Shown: in pieces, positions 30,809 through 38,487 of the stretch | Layout of the letters: each line of letters starts with the position of its first letter | How positions within the stretch are numbered: position 1 is the stretch's first letter | From: Candidatus Angelobacter sp. Gp1-AA117 | GTDB lineage: Bacteria; Acidobacteriota; Terriglobia; Terriglobales; Acidobacteriaceae | Direction: 5' to 3' | Assembly: GCA_003223515.1 (NCBI GenBank) | Contig: QHVI01000043.1 | Location: 1 to 41,238 of the forward strand | Length of the DNA stretch: 41,238 nt | Notes under the pieces: model-generated | Told to the model about the DNA's origin: nothing | Seen by the model: the letters and a program-made list of their open reading frames with translations, nothing else | The model's database searches: none | Translations under genes and position numbers: made by a program

Positions 30809-31441
30809 TTACTTCACGTATACAAACCTCGACTCAGGCACACGGATCGTGTGAACGTATCTTCTTATATCATCGATTTTCTGGTCATAAAAAGTAGAAG
30901 TAACCACCGCCTGCAATTTGACCTTTCCCGAAGTACGTATCAGCTTTATTTCTGAAGAATCGACCTCATCCGCACCCTCTATGTTGTCCAAACGCTCTGA
31001 GGGAAAACGGCGTTTCCATTCGTTTCTGAAGCTCTGGTCCACATCTACTTTTCGGTATCCTGAAGGTGATGAGAGGACGAGCAGGTTCAGGTCGCTGGTG
31101 TCATCACCGCCATGCCAGCAGAAATCGGGAATGCCATCTCCGTTGATGTCTGCCTCCTGCACCAGGCCATAGACCCACCAGGTGGCCTCGTCGGTACCAA
31201 CCAGGACGCGGAATAACTCACGTCCGGTGCGTTTGTTAATAATTACCTGGTAGAAGCGCTTTCCTCGCTTGAGCAGTTTTGGGCGCGCTGTGCGAGTTTC
31301 GTCGTGTATCAGATTCGTCCTGCCCATATTGCTCTCAGGAGGAAAGAAGTCAAATGAAACTGCTTTGGATTGTGCGGACGCTGACAGGGTGACAAAAAGA
31401 AATGCAATAAGAAAAACGCTTTGCGGCAAAGAAATGCTCAT
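30809..31441 (-). CDS. exported protein with a calcium-loop-like motif
   Basis: This 210-residue protein has a signal peptide (LPQSVFLIAFLFVTLSASAQ). The mature part contains DINGDGIPDFCWHGGDD, a DxNGDGxxD loop as in FG-GAP/VCBS and EF-hand-like repeats, inside a beta-rich domain (VSFDFFPPESNMGRTNLIHD; LLVLSSPSGYRKVDVDQSFR). I do not recognise a named family. GGAGAG before ATG 31441 supports this start; the frame extends a further 126 codons upstream but without signal or coding character. It is divergent from the thioredoxin-like gene. Confidence 0.7.
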   Translation of the reverse strand: MSISLPQSVFLIAFLFVTLSASAQSKAVSFDFFPPESNMGRTNLIHDETRTARPKLLKRGKRFYQVIINKRTGRELFRVLVGTDEATWWVYGLVQEADINGDGIPDFCWHGGDDTSDLNLLVLSSPSGYRKVDVDQSFRNEWKRRFPSERLDNIEGADEVDSSEIKLIRTSGKVKLQAVVTSTFYDQKIDDIRRYVHTIRVPESRFVYVK

Positions 31442-31555
31442 AAGCTCTCCATGTTTTGAGCCAGGACAGAGTGTGGCGGTTGCCGCCGCTGGCCACCGGG
31501 TCCTTTGAATACAACCTGAATTGTAGCCCTGGTTGCATCGAAGTACACTGTTTCT

Positions 31556-32059
31556 ATGTTGGGATTTACATTTTTCCTGCTTGCCTTCCTGATTTCTCCC
31601 CAGAACACCCCCCCGGCGCAATCCCGTTTCCTCGAAGTCAAAGTGGGAAACAAGGCGCTGCTGGAGATGATTAGCGGAACGGAGCTGGTCCTGCCGCAAC
31701 TGCGTGTTTATGACCGCAAGGGGTTTCAGGTTGCCGAACTGGACGATGGGCCTTCCTTTCCCGCAACCTTGACCAAAGTCCTGCAGTCGCCTCCGAAAGC
31801 CCTCGGCAAGACGCTGCAATCGGAAACAAAGATCCTGGTCGATAAAACTGGAAAGCCGCTGAAAGACCTTCCCGATGCCGACTTCACTATCGTGGAATAC
31901 TGGGCTGAATGGTGTGAATCATGTCACGCGCAGGTTGCACAACTGAAAGAGGTGATTGCCTCACAACCCCGCCTGTCTATTACTGTGCTTCACGCTGAAG
32001 CTGATCCGTTGAAAATTCCCGAACTCCAAGGGAAGGTGAAACAGCAGAAAGACAAGTAG
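31556..32059 (+). CDS. exported thioredoxin-like protein
   Basis: This 167-residue protein has a hydrophobic N-terminus (LGFTFFLLAFLISPQN). The C-terminal half is a thioredoxin-like fold with the redox motif WAEWCESCHAQVAQLKEV (CxxCH), preceded by DFTIVEYWA. The fold ends early (ITVLHAEADPLKIPELQGKV then KQQKDK), so the last strands of a normal thioredoxin appear short or missing. The CxxCH string could in principle bind haem, but the WAEWC context favours thioredoxin. It is probably periplasmic; the partner is unknown. Confidence 0.7.
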   Translation: MLGFTFFLLAFLISPQNTPPAQSRFLEVKVGNKALLEMISGTELVLPQLRVYDRKGFQVAELDDGPSFPATLTKVLQSPPKALGKTLQSETKILVDKTGKPLKDLPDADFTIVEYWAEWCESCHAQVAQLKEVIASQPRLSITVLHAEADPLKIPELQGKVKQQKDK

Positions 32060-32182
32060 TAGTTTCCGTCAGCCCATCGGGGCAGTACTACTTCGGTGGC
32101 TGGATCTATTACAAAAGAAGCCGGTATTTTTTAAAGTAGTTTGCGGATATACTCAGCCGCAATTACTCTCGCGAGGCGACCT

Positions 32183-35100
32183 GTGGATAATCCCCAAGCA
32201 ACTGGAACCGCACCGGCAGGACCGGACGCGGAATTCGAAAAGCTCTACGAGCGCGCACAACAGCATTTAAACCATGAAGAGTTTGAAGAGGCGAACAAAG
32301 CTTTCGCCGATGCACTCAATCTTTCTCCCCGGCACGCTGGAGCGCTTTCCGGACTGGCTGTCTCGCTCCGCAAGCTGGACAAATATGAAGAAGCGCAGCA
32401 CGTGCTGAACAGGGCACTTTTTCTGCACCCCAATAACGAGCAGCTTTTGATGGAACAGGGAGCATTATGTCTGCACCGCCGCAATTACGAGAAAGCTCTT
32501 GAGGTCTTTGTGCGTCTCCCGCTGGGTATTCCCGAAAGTGAGGCAGCTTTGAAGGGCAAGGCCGAGAGCCTTCGTCGTCTTAAACGTTATGATGAAGCAT
32601 CCCAGGCCATCCTCCAAGCACTGCAAAGTTTCCCCCAGAGCAGAATTATCAGGACTGAGCAGGCATACCTGCTGGCGGCACGGGACCGATTTGACGAGTC
32701 CATTGAAGCTTTTCTGAATGGCAATGATGAATCAGCACTGATCCAGGAACTTCAAAACAGTGCAAGAACCACAGTTTGGGAAAACCTGGTAGGGGCAGCC
32801 ACTCGCCGTCTGCCAAAGAGCCTGTCATTTTTGAACCTGCGTGCCGGCTTCTTTCTGCAGGAGCAACAGTATGACAAAGCCCTGGAAGCCTTTCAGTCGG
32901 CACTGGCGATTGACTCTTCGAACGCTGAAGCCCATCTGGGCAGGGCTGAAGCACTGCGGAAACTGGCGCGATTTGAAGAGGCAGTTAAGGCTATCAATGA
33001 AGCTCTCACGATGTATCCGCAAGATCCAAGAATGCTTCGAGAGAAGGCCTGTTTGTATTACGACCATCAAAAATATGACGAGGCGGTCGAGGTACTTCTG
33101 GAGAAGGATCACGAGGATGGCCTCATAACGTTCGTTAAAAGCCATTTTGACGGAATTGATTTCAATAAGGCGCCCGATCCTGCAGTAGAAACTTTCCTGC
33201 AAGCCGCAATCGCGCGTCTGCCAAAAAACGAAAAGCTATTACAAAAGTTGGGAGAATACCATCTTGGCTATAAGCAATACAGCCAGGCCGCAGAAGTCTT
33301 TGGCCGGGCCGCAGAGATTTACGGCATCAGTCAAGACAGCCTGCAGGAGATATTAACGCAGAAAATCCAATCTCTCCGGCTGGCGGGTTCTGTGGAGGAA
33401 GCCTATGCAGCCATAGCAGGAGCACTGTATCGACTCCCAGGAAACAAAGCTGTGATCGCTGAACGCGCCTGGTTGTTCTATCAACGGAAGGAATATGACT
33501 CGGCGGTCTCCGATTTTGTGGAAGCCGGAGAAAAAGAAGTCCTTCGAAAAGAGATTACCTCGCTCCGGGGAAAGCTAAAGCTTGAGGAGCGTGCCCGCTT
33601 GATCGAGGCTGCCCTGACGAAACTTGATGGTGACGTGCAGCTATGGGTTGAACGAGGATGGCGCTATTACGAAGACCAGCGCCAATTCGAAAACGCCCTG
33701 AATTCATTTGACGAGGCGCTGAAGATTGACCCTGATCATGAAGATGCATTGGAAGGAAAATGCGCAATATTGAGATTGGAACGCAAGTTCCCCGAGGCCC
33801 AGGCCGCCATAGAAGAGGGTCTCAGGCGGCATGCAGAGAGCCGGGAATTGCTGATCCAGCTTGGGTGGCTGCAACATAGCCAGTGGCAGTTGGATAAGGC
33901 AATTGCGACGTTTGACCGGATTCTGAAAACGCATCCTTACGATCAAGTGGCAATTCAATCGAAAATCCTGGCGCTCAAGGAGGGCGACCGAATCCCCGAG
34001 GCCGAAGAGGTCGCGAATGAAGCCCTCGGGAAGGACGCTTCTAATGCGGTTTTTCTATGTGAGCGTGGGCGCCTGTACTATGAGCGCGATGATTTTCAAA
34101 AAGCCGAGGAACATTATTCGAAGGCAATAGCGGCAGATCCAGATTACCTGGACGCCTATTTCAATCGTGTGGAGGTGCTGAAGAGGCTCAACCGCTCGGA
34201 TGAAGCTCTGAAAATGCTTGAAGGATTGAAGAAGGCTCGCCCAGACGATATGGGTGTGATTGGACAGTTGGGCTGGTTTGTCCTGGGTGCTGGAAATTCG
34301 CTGCGCGCCCGGCAGGAACTCGAATCCTTGTTGCGACTCGATCCGAAGAGCAGCTTTACCAGCAACTATATGGGGGTGCTCGCGTTTTTCGAGGAGCGCT
34401 ATGATGACGCTGAAGCCGAATTCCAGAAAGCCCTGAAGCTAGAACTTAATAATGACATGTACCACAGCAATCTGGCTTGGGCCCTCGTTCGCCAGATGAG
34501 AGAGACCAGGAGCGAGACGAAATCCCCTAAACATACATGGCTTGAAAGCCTCGGCCAGAGTGCCGGGGTGATTGAGAGAACGCCGGCAAACGCAAGCGAA
34601 GGACTTTTGCGGGAAGCCGAAGAACATTGCCGCGCTGCACTCCAGATTTCGCCAAATTCCACCGATGCATACGGTTGCCTGGGAATCATAGCTTTCAAAC
34701 GAGGACGGCTCATCGAGTCTGAGGATTTTTTTAAAAAATCCATCGAGATAGATGCCAAGGAAGGCAACTACGTTGATCTGGGTGCTTTATACGCTCAGAT
34801 GGGACGCTATGACGAAGCCCTGATTGTATTGGAGAAAGCACGGACGTTAGATCGCACTGATATGCGAGCGCGTCTGGAACTGGGAAACGTTTACTTACAG
34901 ACTGAAAAGCTGAAGGAGGCCATCCATATGTTTCGGGAAGCAATGGCGGCCAGTCCTGATAGCCCGGAGCCCCCCCGCGCATTGGCATTGGGGTTGATGC
35001 GCAATGCGGAATTCACAGAAGCAGGACGGGTGCTTAGAAAAGCTATCCGCTATTTGGATCAGTCCAAGCGCTGGCAACTGCATTTGGCATTGTGTCAGTT

Positions 35101-35647
35101 ATTGTCCGATCTCGCCGATAAGAATGATGACCAGGATCTGTATAACGAGGCGCTCAAAGAGGCGTCCACTGCGATCCTGTTAAAGCCAGAGCACGCGTCT
35201 CCCTATTTCTATGCTGGTTTAGTGCGTTACAAACTGGAAGATTACGGTCGCGCGCTGAAGCACTTCCGTGAATGCTTAAAGAGAGATCCCGATCATTTCG
35301 ATGCTGAGCAGAATGCGCGCCGGGTTCGTGCACTGCTGCAGAGCGAGCGCGTGCGCGCCCAAAGTGGCCTCTATGTAGGTGCCGTGCTCGGAACCATGTG
35401 CGCAGGCCTGCTCGCTACGCTTTGGATCCTTTACTTCAAGACCGATAAAATTAAACCCACAATGCTCGGCACGCTCTCCCCAATTCTTCTGGGGCTGATC
35501 TTCGTTGCCTTCCTGATGCCGTGGCTCAGTAAGTTGAAGTTGCCCGGGGTGGAAGCCGAATTGAGCCGTCCGAAAGAAAAGGTCTCAACTGGGCCAACCG
35601 GTTCGGTCAGCTTTGGCAGTTCGTCGCTGAGCGCCGGTCCGCAGTAA
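32183..35647 (+). CDS. very long TPR protein with C-terminal membrane hairpin
   Basis: This protein of about 1154 residues is made of some twenty or more TPR units (for example AFADALNLSPRHAGALSGLA; AFQSALAIDSSNAEAHLGRA; SFDEALKIDPDHEDALEGKC; HYSKAIAADPDYLDAYFNRV). Two membrane spans follow near 1063-1084 and 1095-1115, and a tail LKLPGVEAELSRPKEKV then TGPTGSVSFGSSS. There is no signal peptide, so the TPR array should face the cytosol, anchored by its C-terminus. The start GTG 32183 follows GAGG; a TTG 14 codons earlier is less likely. The function is unknown; it is probably a docking platform. It follows the thioredoxin-like gene by about 120 bp. Confidence 0.85.
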   Translation: MDNPQATGTAPAGPDAEFEKLYERAQQHLNHEEFEEANKAFADALNLSPRHAGALSGLAVSLRKLDKYEEAQHVLNRALFLHPNNEQLLMEQGALCLHRRNYEKALEVFVRLPLGIPESEAALKGKAESLRRLKRYDEASQAILQALQSFPQSRIIRTEQAYLLAARDRFDESIEAFLNGNDESALIQELQNSARTTVWENLVGAATRRLPKSLSFLNLRAGFFLQEQQYDKALEAFQSALAIDSSNAEAHLGRAEALRKLARFEEAVKAINEALTMYPQDPRMLREKACLYYDHQKYDEAVEVLLEKDHEDGLITFVKSHFDGIDFNKAPDPAVETFLQAAIARLPKNEKLLQKLGEYHLGYKQYSQAAEVFGRAAEIYGISQDSLQEILTQKIQSLRLAGSVEEAYAAIAGALYRLPGNKAVIAERAWLFYQRKEYDSAVSDFVEAGEKEVLRKEITSLRGKLKLEERARLIEAALTKLDGDVQLWVERGWRYYEDQRQFENALNSFDEALKIDPDHEDALEGKCAILRLERKFPEAQAAIEEGLRRHAESRELLIQLGWLQHSQWQLDKAIATFDRILKTHPYDQVAIQSKILALKEGDRIPEAEEVANEALGKDASNAVFLCERGRLYYERDDFQKAEEHYSKAIAADPDYLDAYFNRVEVLKRLNRSDEALKMLEGLKKARPDDMGVIGQLGWFVLGAGNSLRARQELESLLRLDPKSSFTSNYMGVLAFFEERYDDAEAEFQKALKLELNNDMYHSNLAWALVRQMRETRSETKSPKHTWLESLGQSAGVIERTPANASEGLLREAEEHCRAALQISPNSTDAYGCLGIIAFKRGRLIESEDFFKKSIEIDAKEGNYVDLGALYAQMGRYDEALIVLEKARTLDRTDMRARLELGNVYLQTEKLKEAIHMFREAMAASPDSPEPPRALALGLMRNAEFTEAGRVLRKAIRYLDQSKRWQLHLALCQLLSDLADKNDDQDLYNEALKEASTAILLKPEHASPYFYAGLVRYKLEDYGRALKHFRECLKRDPDHFDAEQNARRVRALLQSERVRAQSGLYVGAVLGTMCAGLLATLWILYFKTDKIKPTMLGTLSPILLGLIFVAFLMPWLSKLKLPGVEAELSRPKEKVSTGPTGSVSFGSSSLSAGPQ

Positions 35648-35668
35648 CTTAGAGCACGAGTTGATCAG

Positions 35669-37426
35669 TTACACCAACTCTCTTACCTTATCGGATATCT
35701 GCGTGGCGATGATCTTTTCGCGGTTGGGTTCGCCGCGCAGCAGGGATTCGGCAAACTTCGTGGCCTGCTCGAATGTCACCTTGGCGGGCATGGGGGCCTC
35801 AAATGGATCTACCACGGCTTCAATCACTACCGGTCCGGTTACATTGGCCAGTGCGCGGTCAAGCGTAGCGCTGCATTCTCCGGGATCATCAATGCGAAAG
35901 CCGGTCGCGCCGCAGGCCTCGGCATACTTGACGAAATCAATAGGCTGCAGGTCTACTCCGTATTCCGGATTCCCAAGGAAGACCATCTGCTCCCACTTGA
36001 TCTGTCCCAGAGTGTTGTTCTTCACCACCACCACGATGATAGGCAGCTTGTACTTCACGGCTGTGACCAACTCGGCCATGAGCATGCTGAAGCCACCGTC
36101 ACCGACAAAGGCCACGCATTGCCGCTCCGGATAGGCCAATTGTGCGGCAACCGTATAAGGCAGGCCGCAGGCCATGGTGGCCAGAGTTCCTGAGCATGAA
36201 TACATTTGTCCGCGCCGGGCGGAAATATGCCGTGCCCACCAGGTCGTAATGGTTCCGCTGTCAGAGCTGACAATGGCATCATCGCGCAGGCGCTTTCCCA
36301 GTTCATGGGCTATGACCTGGGGCTTCATGGGTTTCTCCATGTTGCCGGCGCGTTTCTGCATCAGCTCTTCCCAGTCTTTCTTGCCCTTCTGCGCCTTTTC
36401 CAGGAAGCTGCGGTCTTTCTTGCGTTCTAGTAAAGGAAGTAGGGCTTCCAGAGAGCGGCGGCTGTCGCCGACCAGTCCCACGTCTACTGAATAACGCAAA
36501 CCGATTTTGATGGGATCAAGATCGATCTGCACCGACTTGGCCTGGCCCGGCTTGGGCAGGAACTCTATATAAGGAAACGACGAGCCCACAATCAGCAGCG
36601 CGTCACAATTTTCCATCGCCTCCTGCGAGGGCTTGGTTCCCAGCAGGCCAATGCCGCCGGTCGTGAAAGGACTGTCATCCGGCACAGCAGCTTTGCCCAG
36701 CAGAGCTTTCACGATGGGCGCGCCCAGTTTGTCGGCGATCTGCTCGAGAGCATCAGTGGCATCGAGGGCACCCTGCCCGGCGAGAATGACAACTTTCTTT
36801 CCCGGGTTGAGAACGTCTGCGGCCCGGCGCAGGTCAGCTTCATTGGGCAGACGAGCGCTCTTGGCTTTTACATCTGAGGTGTGGCCGGGCACGTTGCGCT
36901 TGGAAGCATGCTTGCGGTCGGCCTTCATATCCTGAAAGTCAACCGGGAAGGTGATATGTGCCACCTTCCTGTAGCCCAGTGCGGTTCGGCAGGCAAGATC
37001 GGTTACATTTTCAACGTGCGATGGCCCCATGACCCGCGTGTTATACGCAGCTACATCCATGAACAGCCGGTCGAGAGCTACATCCTGCTGTGTGAACGTG
37101 TCGTTCAGGTCATGAAAAGGAAGGCCAGTGATTGCAAGCACCGGCTGGCCGTCCAGCTTGGCATCATAAAGACCATTGAGCAGGTGAATGCCTCCGGGGC
37201 CGGAGGTAGCCAGGCAGACGCCCAGCTTTCCGGTGTACTTGGCGTGAGCACACGCCATGAAGGCTGCGGCCTCTTCATGCCGCACCTGCACAAACCGGAT
37301 TTGCTCCTGATGGGTGCGCAGCGCCTCCATGATCCCGTTGATTCCATCTCCGGGAATGCCAAAGATAGTGTCCACGTTCCAGTCAATCAAGCATTCGATC
37401 ATTACATCAGCAGCAGTTTTCGCCAC
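35669..37426 (-). CDS. pyruvate oxidase/dehydrogenase-like ThDP enzyme
   Basis: This 585-residue member of the ThDP-dependent acetolactate synthase/POX family has three domains: an N-terminal PYR domain (IFGIPGDGINGIMEALRTHQ; catalytic Glu in RHEEAAAFMACAHAK), a central domain with KKVVILAGQGALDATDALEQ, and a C-terminal PP domain with the ThDP motif FVGDGGFSMLMAELVTAVKY ending in KNN. The order resembles pyruvate:ubiquinone oxidoreductase (PoxB), which makes acetate and CO2 and feeds electrons to quinone; oxidase or decarboxylase activity is also possible. It starts at GTG 37426, placed after GGAGGGAG; a TTG six codons earlier is less likely. It is divergent from the act operon. Confidence 0.88.
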   Translation of the reverse strand: MAKTAADVMIECLIDWNVDTIFGIPGDGINGIMEALRTHQEQIRFVQVRHEEAAAFMACAHAKYTGKLGVCLATSGPGGIHLLNGLYDAKLDGQPVLAITGLPFHDLNDTFTQQDVALDRLFMDVAAYNTRVMGPSHVENVTDLACRTALGYRKVAHITFPVDFQDMKADRKHASKRNVPGHTSDVKAKSARLPNEADLRRAADVLNPGKKVVILAGQGALDATDALEQIADKLGAPIVKALLGKAAVPDDSPFTTGGIGLLGTKPSQEAMENCDALLIVGSSFPYIEFLPKPGQAKSVQIDLDPIKIGLRYSVDVGLVGDSRRSLEALLPLLERKKDRSFLEKAQKGKKDWEELMQKRAGNMEKPMKPQVIAHELGKRLRDDAIVSSDSGTITTWWARHISARRGQMYSCSGTLATMACGLPYTVAAQLAYPERQCVAFVGDGGFSMLMAELVTAVKYKLPIIVVVVKNNTLGQIKWEQMVFLGNPEYGVDLQPIDFVKYAEACGATGFRIDDPGECSATLDRALANVTGPVVIEAVVDPFEAPMPAKVTFEQATKFAESLLRGEPNREKIIATQISDKVRELV

Positions 37427-37764
37427 GGCGGCTTCTCCCTCCAATAAGATTTACTTGGTAGGATGCAGAGCATGGCGCCGCTGTTTTCGTCGGGCGAATA
37501 CCCGATCTGCTGCGGGTGCAAGTAACTGCTGAATGCGATTTCCGGGTTCCTTGCGGCTGAACAGAGCGTCACAATGCGCCACGTGACTTTTCTTGCAGAA
37601 AATTTTTGGCGCAATTGATCAAAAGAAGCAGCGGGTTCTTGTGCTCTGCTATAATCATCAGTTTTCACCAGAGCCTTGCAGTGCGCTGGTGATGACTTTG
37701 GGATTTCTGGTCGCGCATTCCTGCTGATTTCGTTGATGTGCGATGGTCCCTTCAGAACTAGCTC
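37427..37764. other. 338-bp divergent promoter region between POX-like and act genes
   Basis: This holds the ribosome site of the POX-like gene on the left and an extended -10 promoter toward actA at 37647-37655. The middle is AT-rich (AAAATTTTTGGCGCAATTGA). No gene is seen. Confidence 0.5.
37647..37655 (+). promoter_or_regulatory. extended -10 promoter for the act operon
   Basis: TGCTATAAT is a perfect extended -10 (TGnTATAAT), which does not need a good -35; none is visible. It would start transcription near 37662, about 100 bases before actA. Confidence 0.5.
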
Positions 37765-38463
37765 ATGGCCCAAATATTTCACCGCAGTGCAAATACTCTA
37801 GCTCGTGCGAGCATTCTCGGTATTGTTCTTCTTCTCTCTGCGGTAGGAGCCGCGCTGATGCAGTTGCAGCGCTCTCCCTACGTTACTGGACAACATATTG
37901 CGCCCGACCAACCGGTCCCTTTCAGCCACCAGCATCACGTGGCCGGCTTGGGGCTGGACTGCCGTTACTGTCATACCTCGGTCGAAGAATCTAGTTTTGC
38001 CGGGATTCCACCCACAAAAACCTGCATGAATTGCCATGCCCAGATATGGACGACTGCCGCTTACCTGGAGCCGGTGCGCTACAGCTTCAGAACGGGCAAG
38101 TCGCTGGAGTGGACGCGCGTCCATGATCTGCCGGACTTTGTCTACTTCAATCACAGCATTCATGTAAATAAAGGTGTGGGTTGTTATAGCTGCCACGGAG
38201 CGGTAGACCAGATGCCGCTGATGTACGCGGAAAATTCTCTGCAGATGGAATGGTGCCTCAACTGCCATCGCCAGCCGGAGAAGTTCCTGCGTCCGCGTGA
38301 GGAGGTATTCAATATGGGATACCAGCCTCCCAGTGGCGAGCATTCCGTGAAAGTGGACGGCAAGGAATACTTTGATCAGGTAGAACTGGGCACGGTGCTG
38401 CGGGAGAAGTATCATCTGCGCAGCACCCAGGACATAACCAGTTGCTCCACTTGCCACCGCTAA
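37765..38463 (+). CDS. actA: alternative complex III pentaheme cytochrome c subunit (ActA)
   Basis: This 232-residue protein has an N-terminal membrane or signal segment (ARASILGIVLLLSAVGAALM) and five CxxCH haem sites at 66-70, 87-91, 140-144, 164-168 and 227-231. It also has histidines in the order usual for axial ligands (FSHQHH; YFNHSIH). In alternative complex III (quinol:electron-acceptor oxidoreductase) this subunit passes electrons from the quinol-oxidising part to a soluble cytochrome or directly to a terminal oxidase. actB follows after 24 bp, which fixes the identity. An extended -10 element lies about 110 bp upstream. Confidence 0.92.
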   Translation: MAQIFHRSANTLARASILGIVLLLSAVGAALMQLQRSPYVTGQHIAPDQPVPFSHQHHVAGLGLDCRYCHTSVEESSFAGIPPTKTCMNCHAQIWTTAAYLEPVRYSFRTGKSLEWTRVHDLPDFVYFNHSIHVNKGVGCYSCHGAVDQMPLMYAENSLQMEWCLNCHRQPEKFLRPREEVFNMGYQPPSGEHSVKVDGKEYFDQVELGTVLREKYHLRSTQDITSCSTCHR

Positions 38464-38487
38464 GGTGGAAAACAAATTGGGAAGCGA

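Noticed and set aside
30809-31819. 336-residue version of the exported protein starting at 31819
   Set aside because: The extra 126 residues overlap the thioredoxin-like gene and lack coding character; a signal peptide with GGAGAG starts at 31441.
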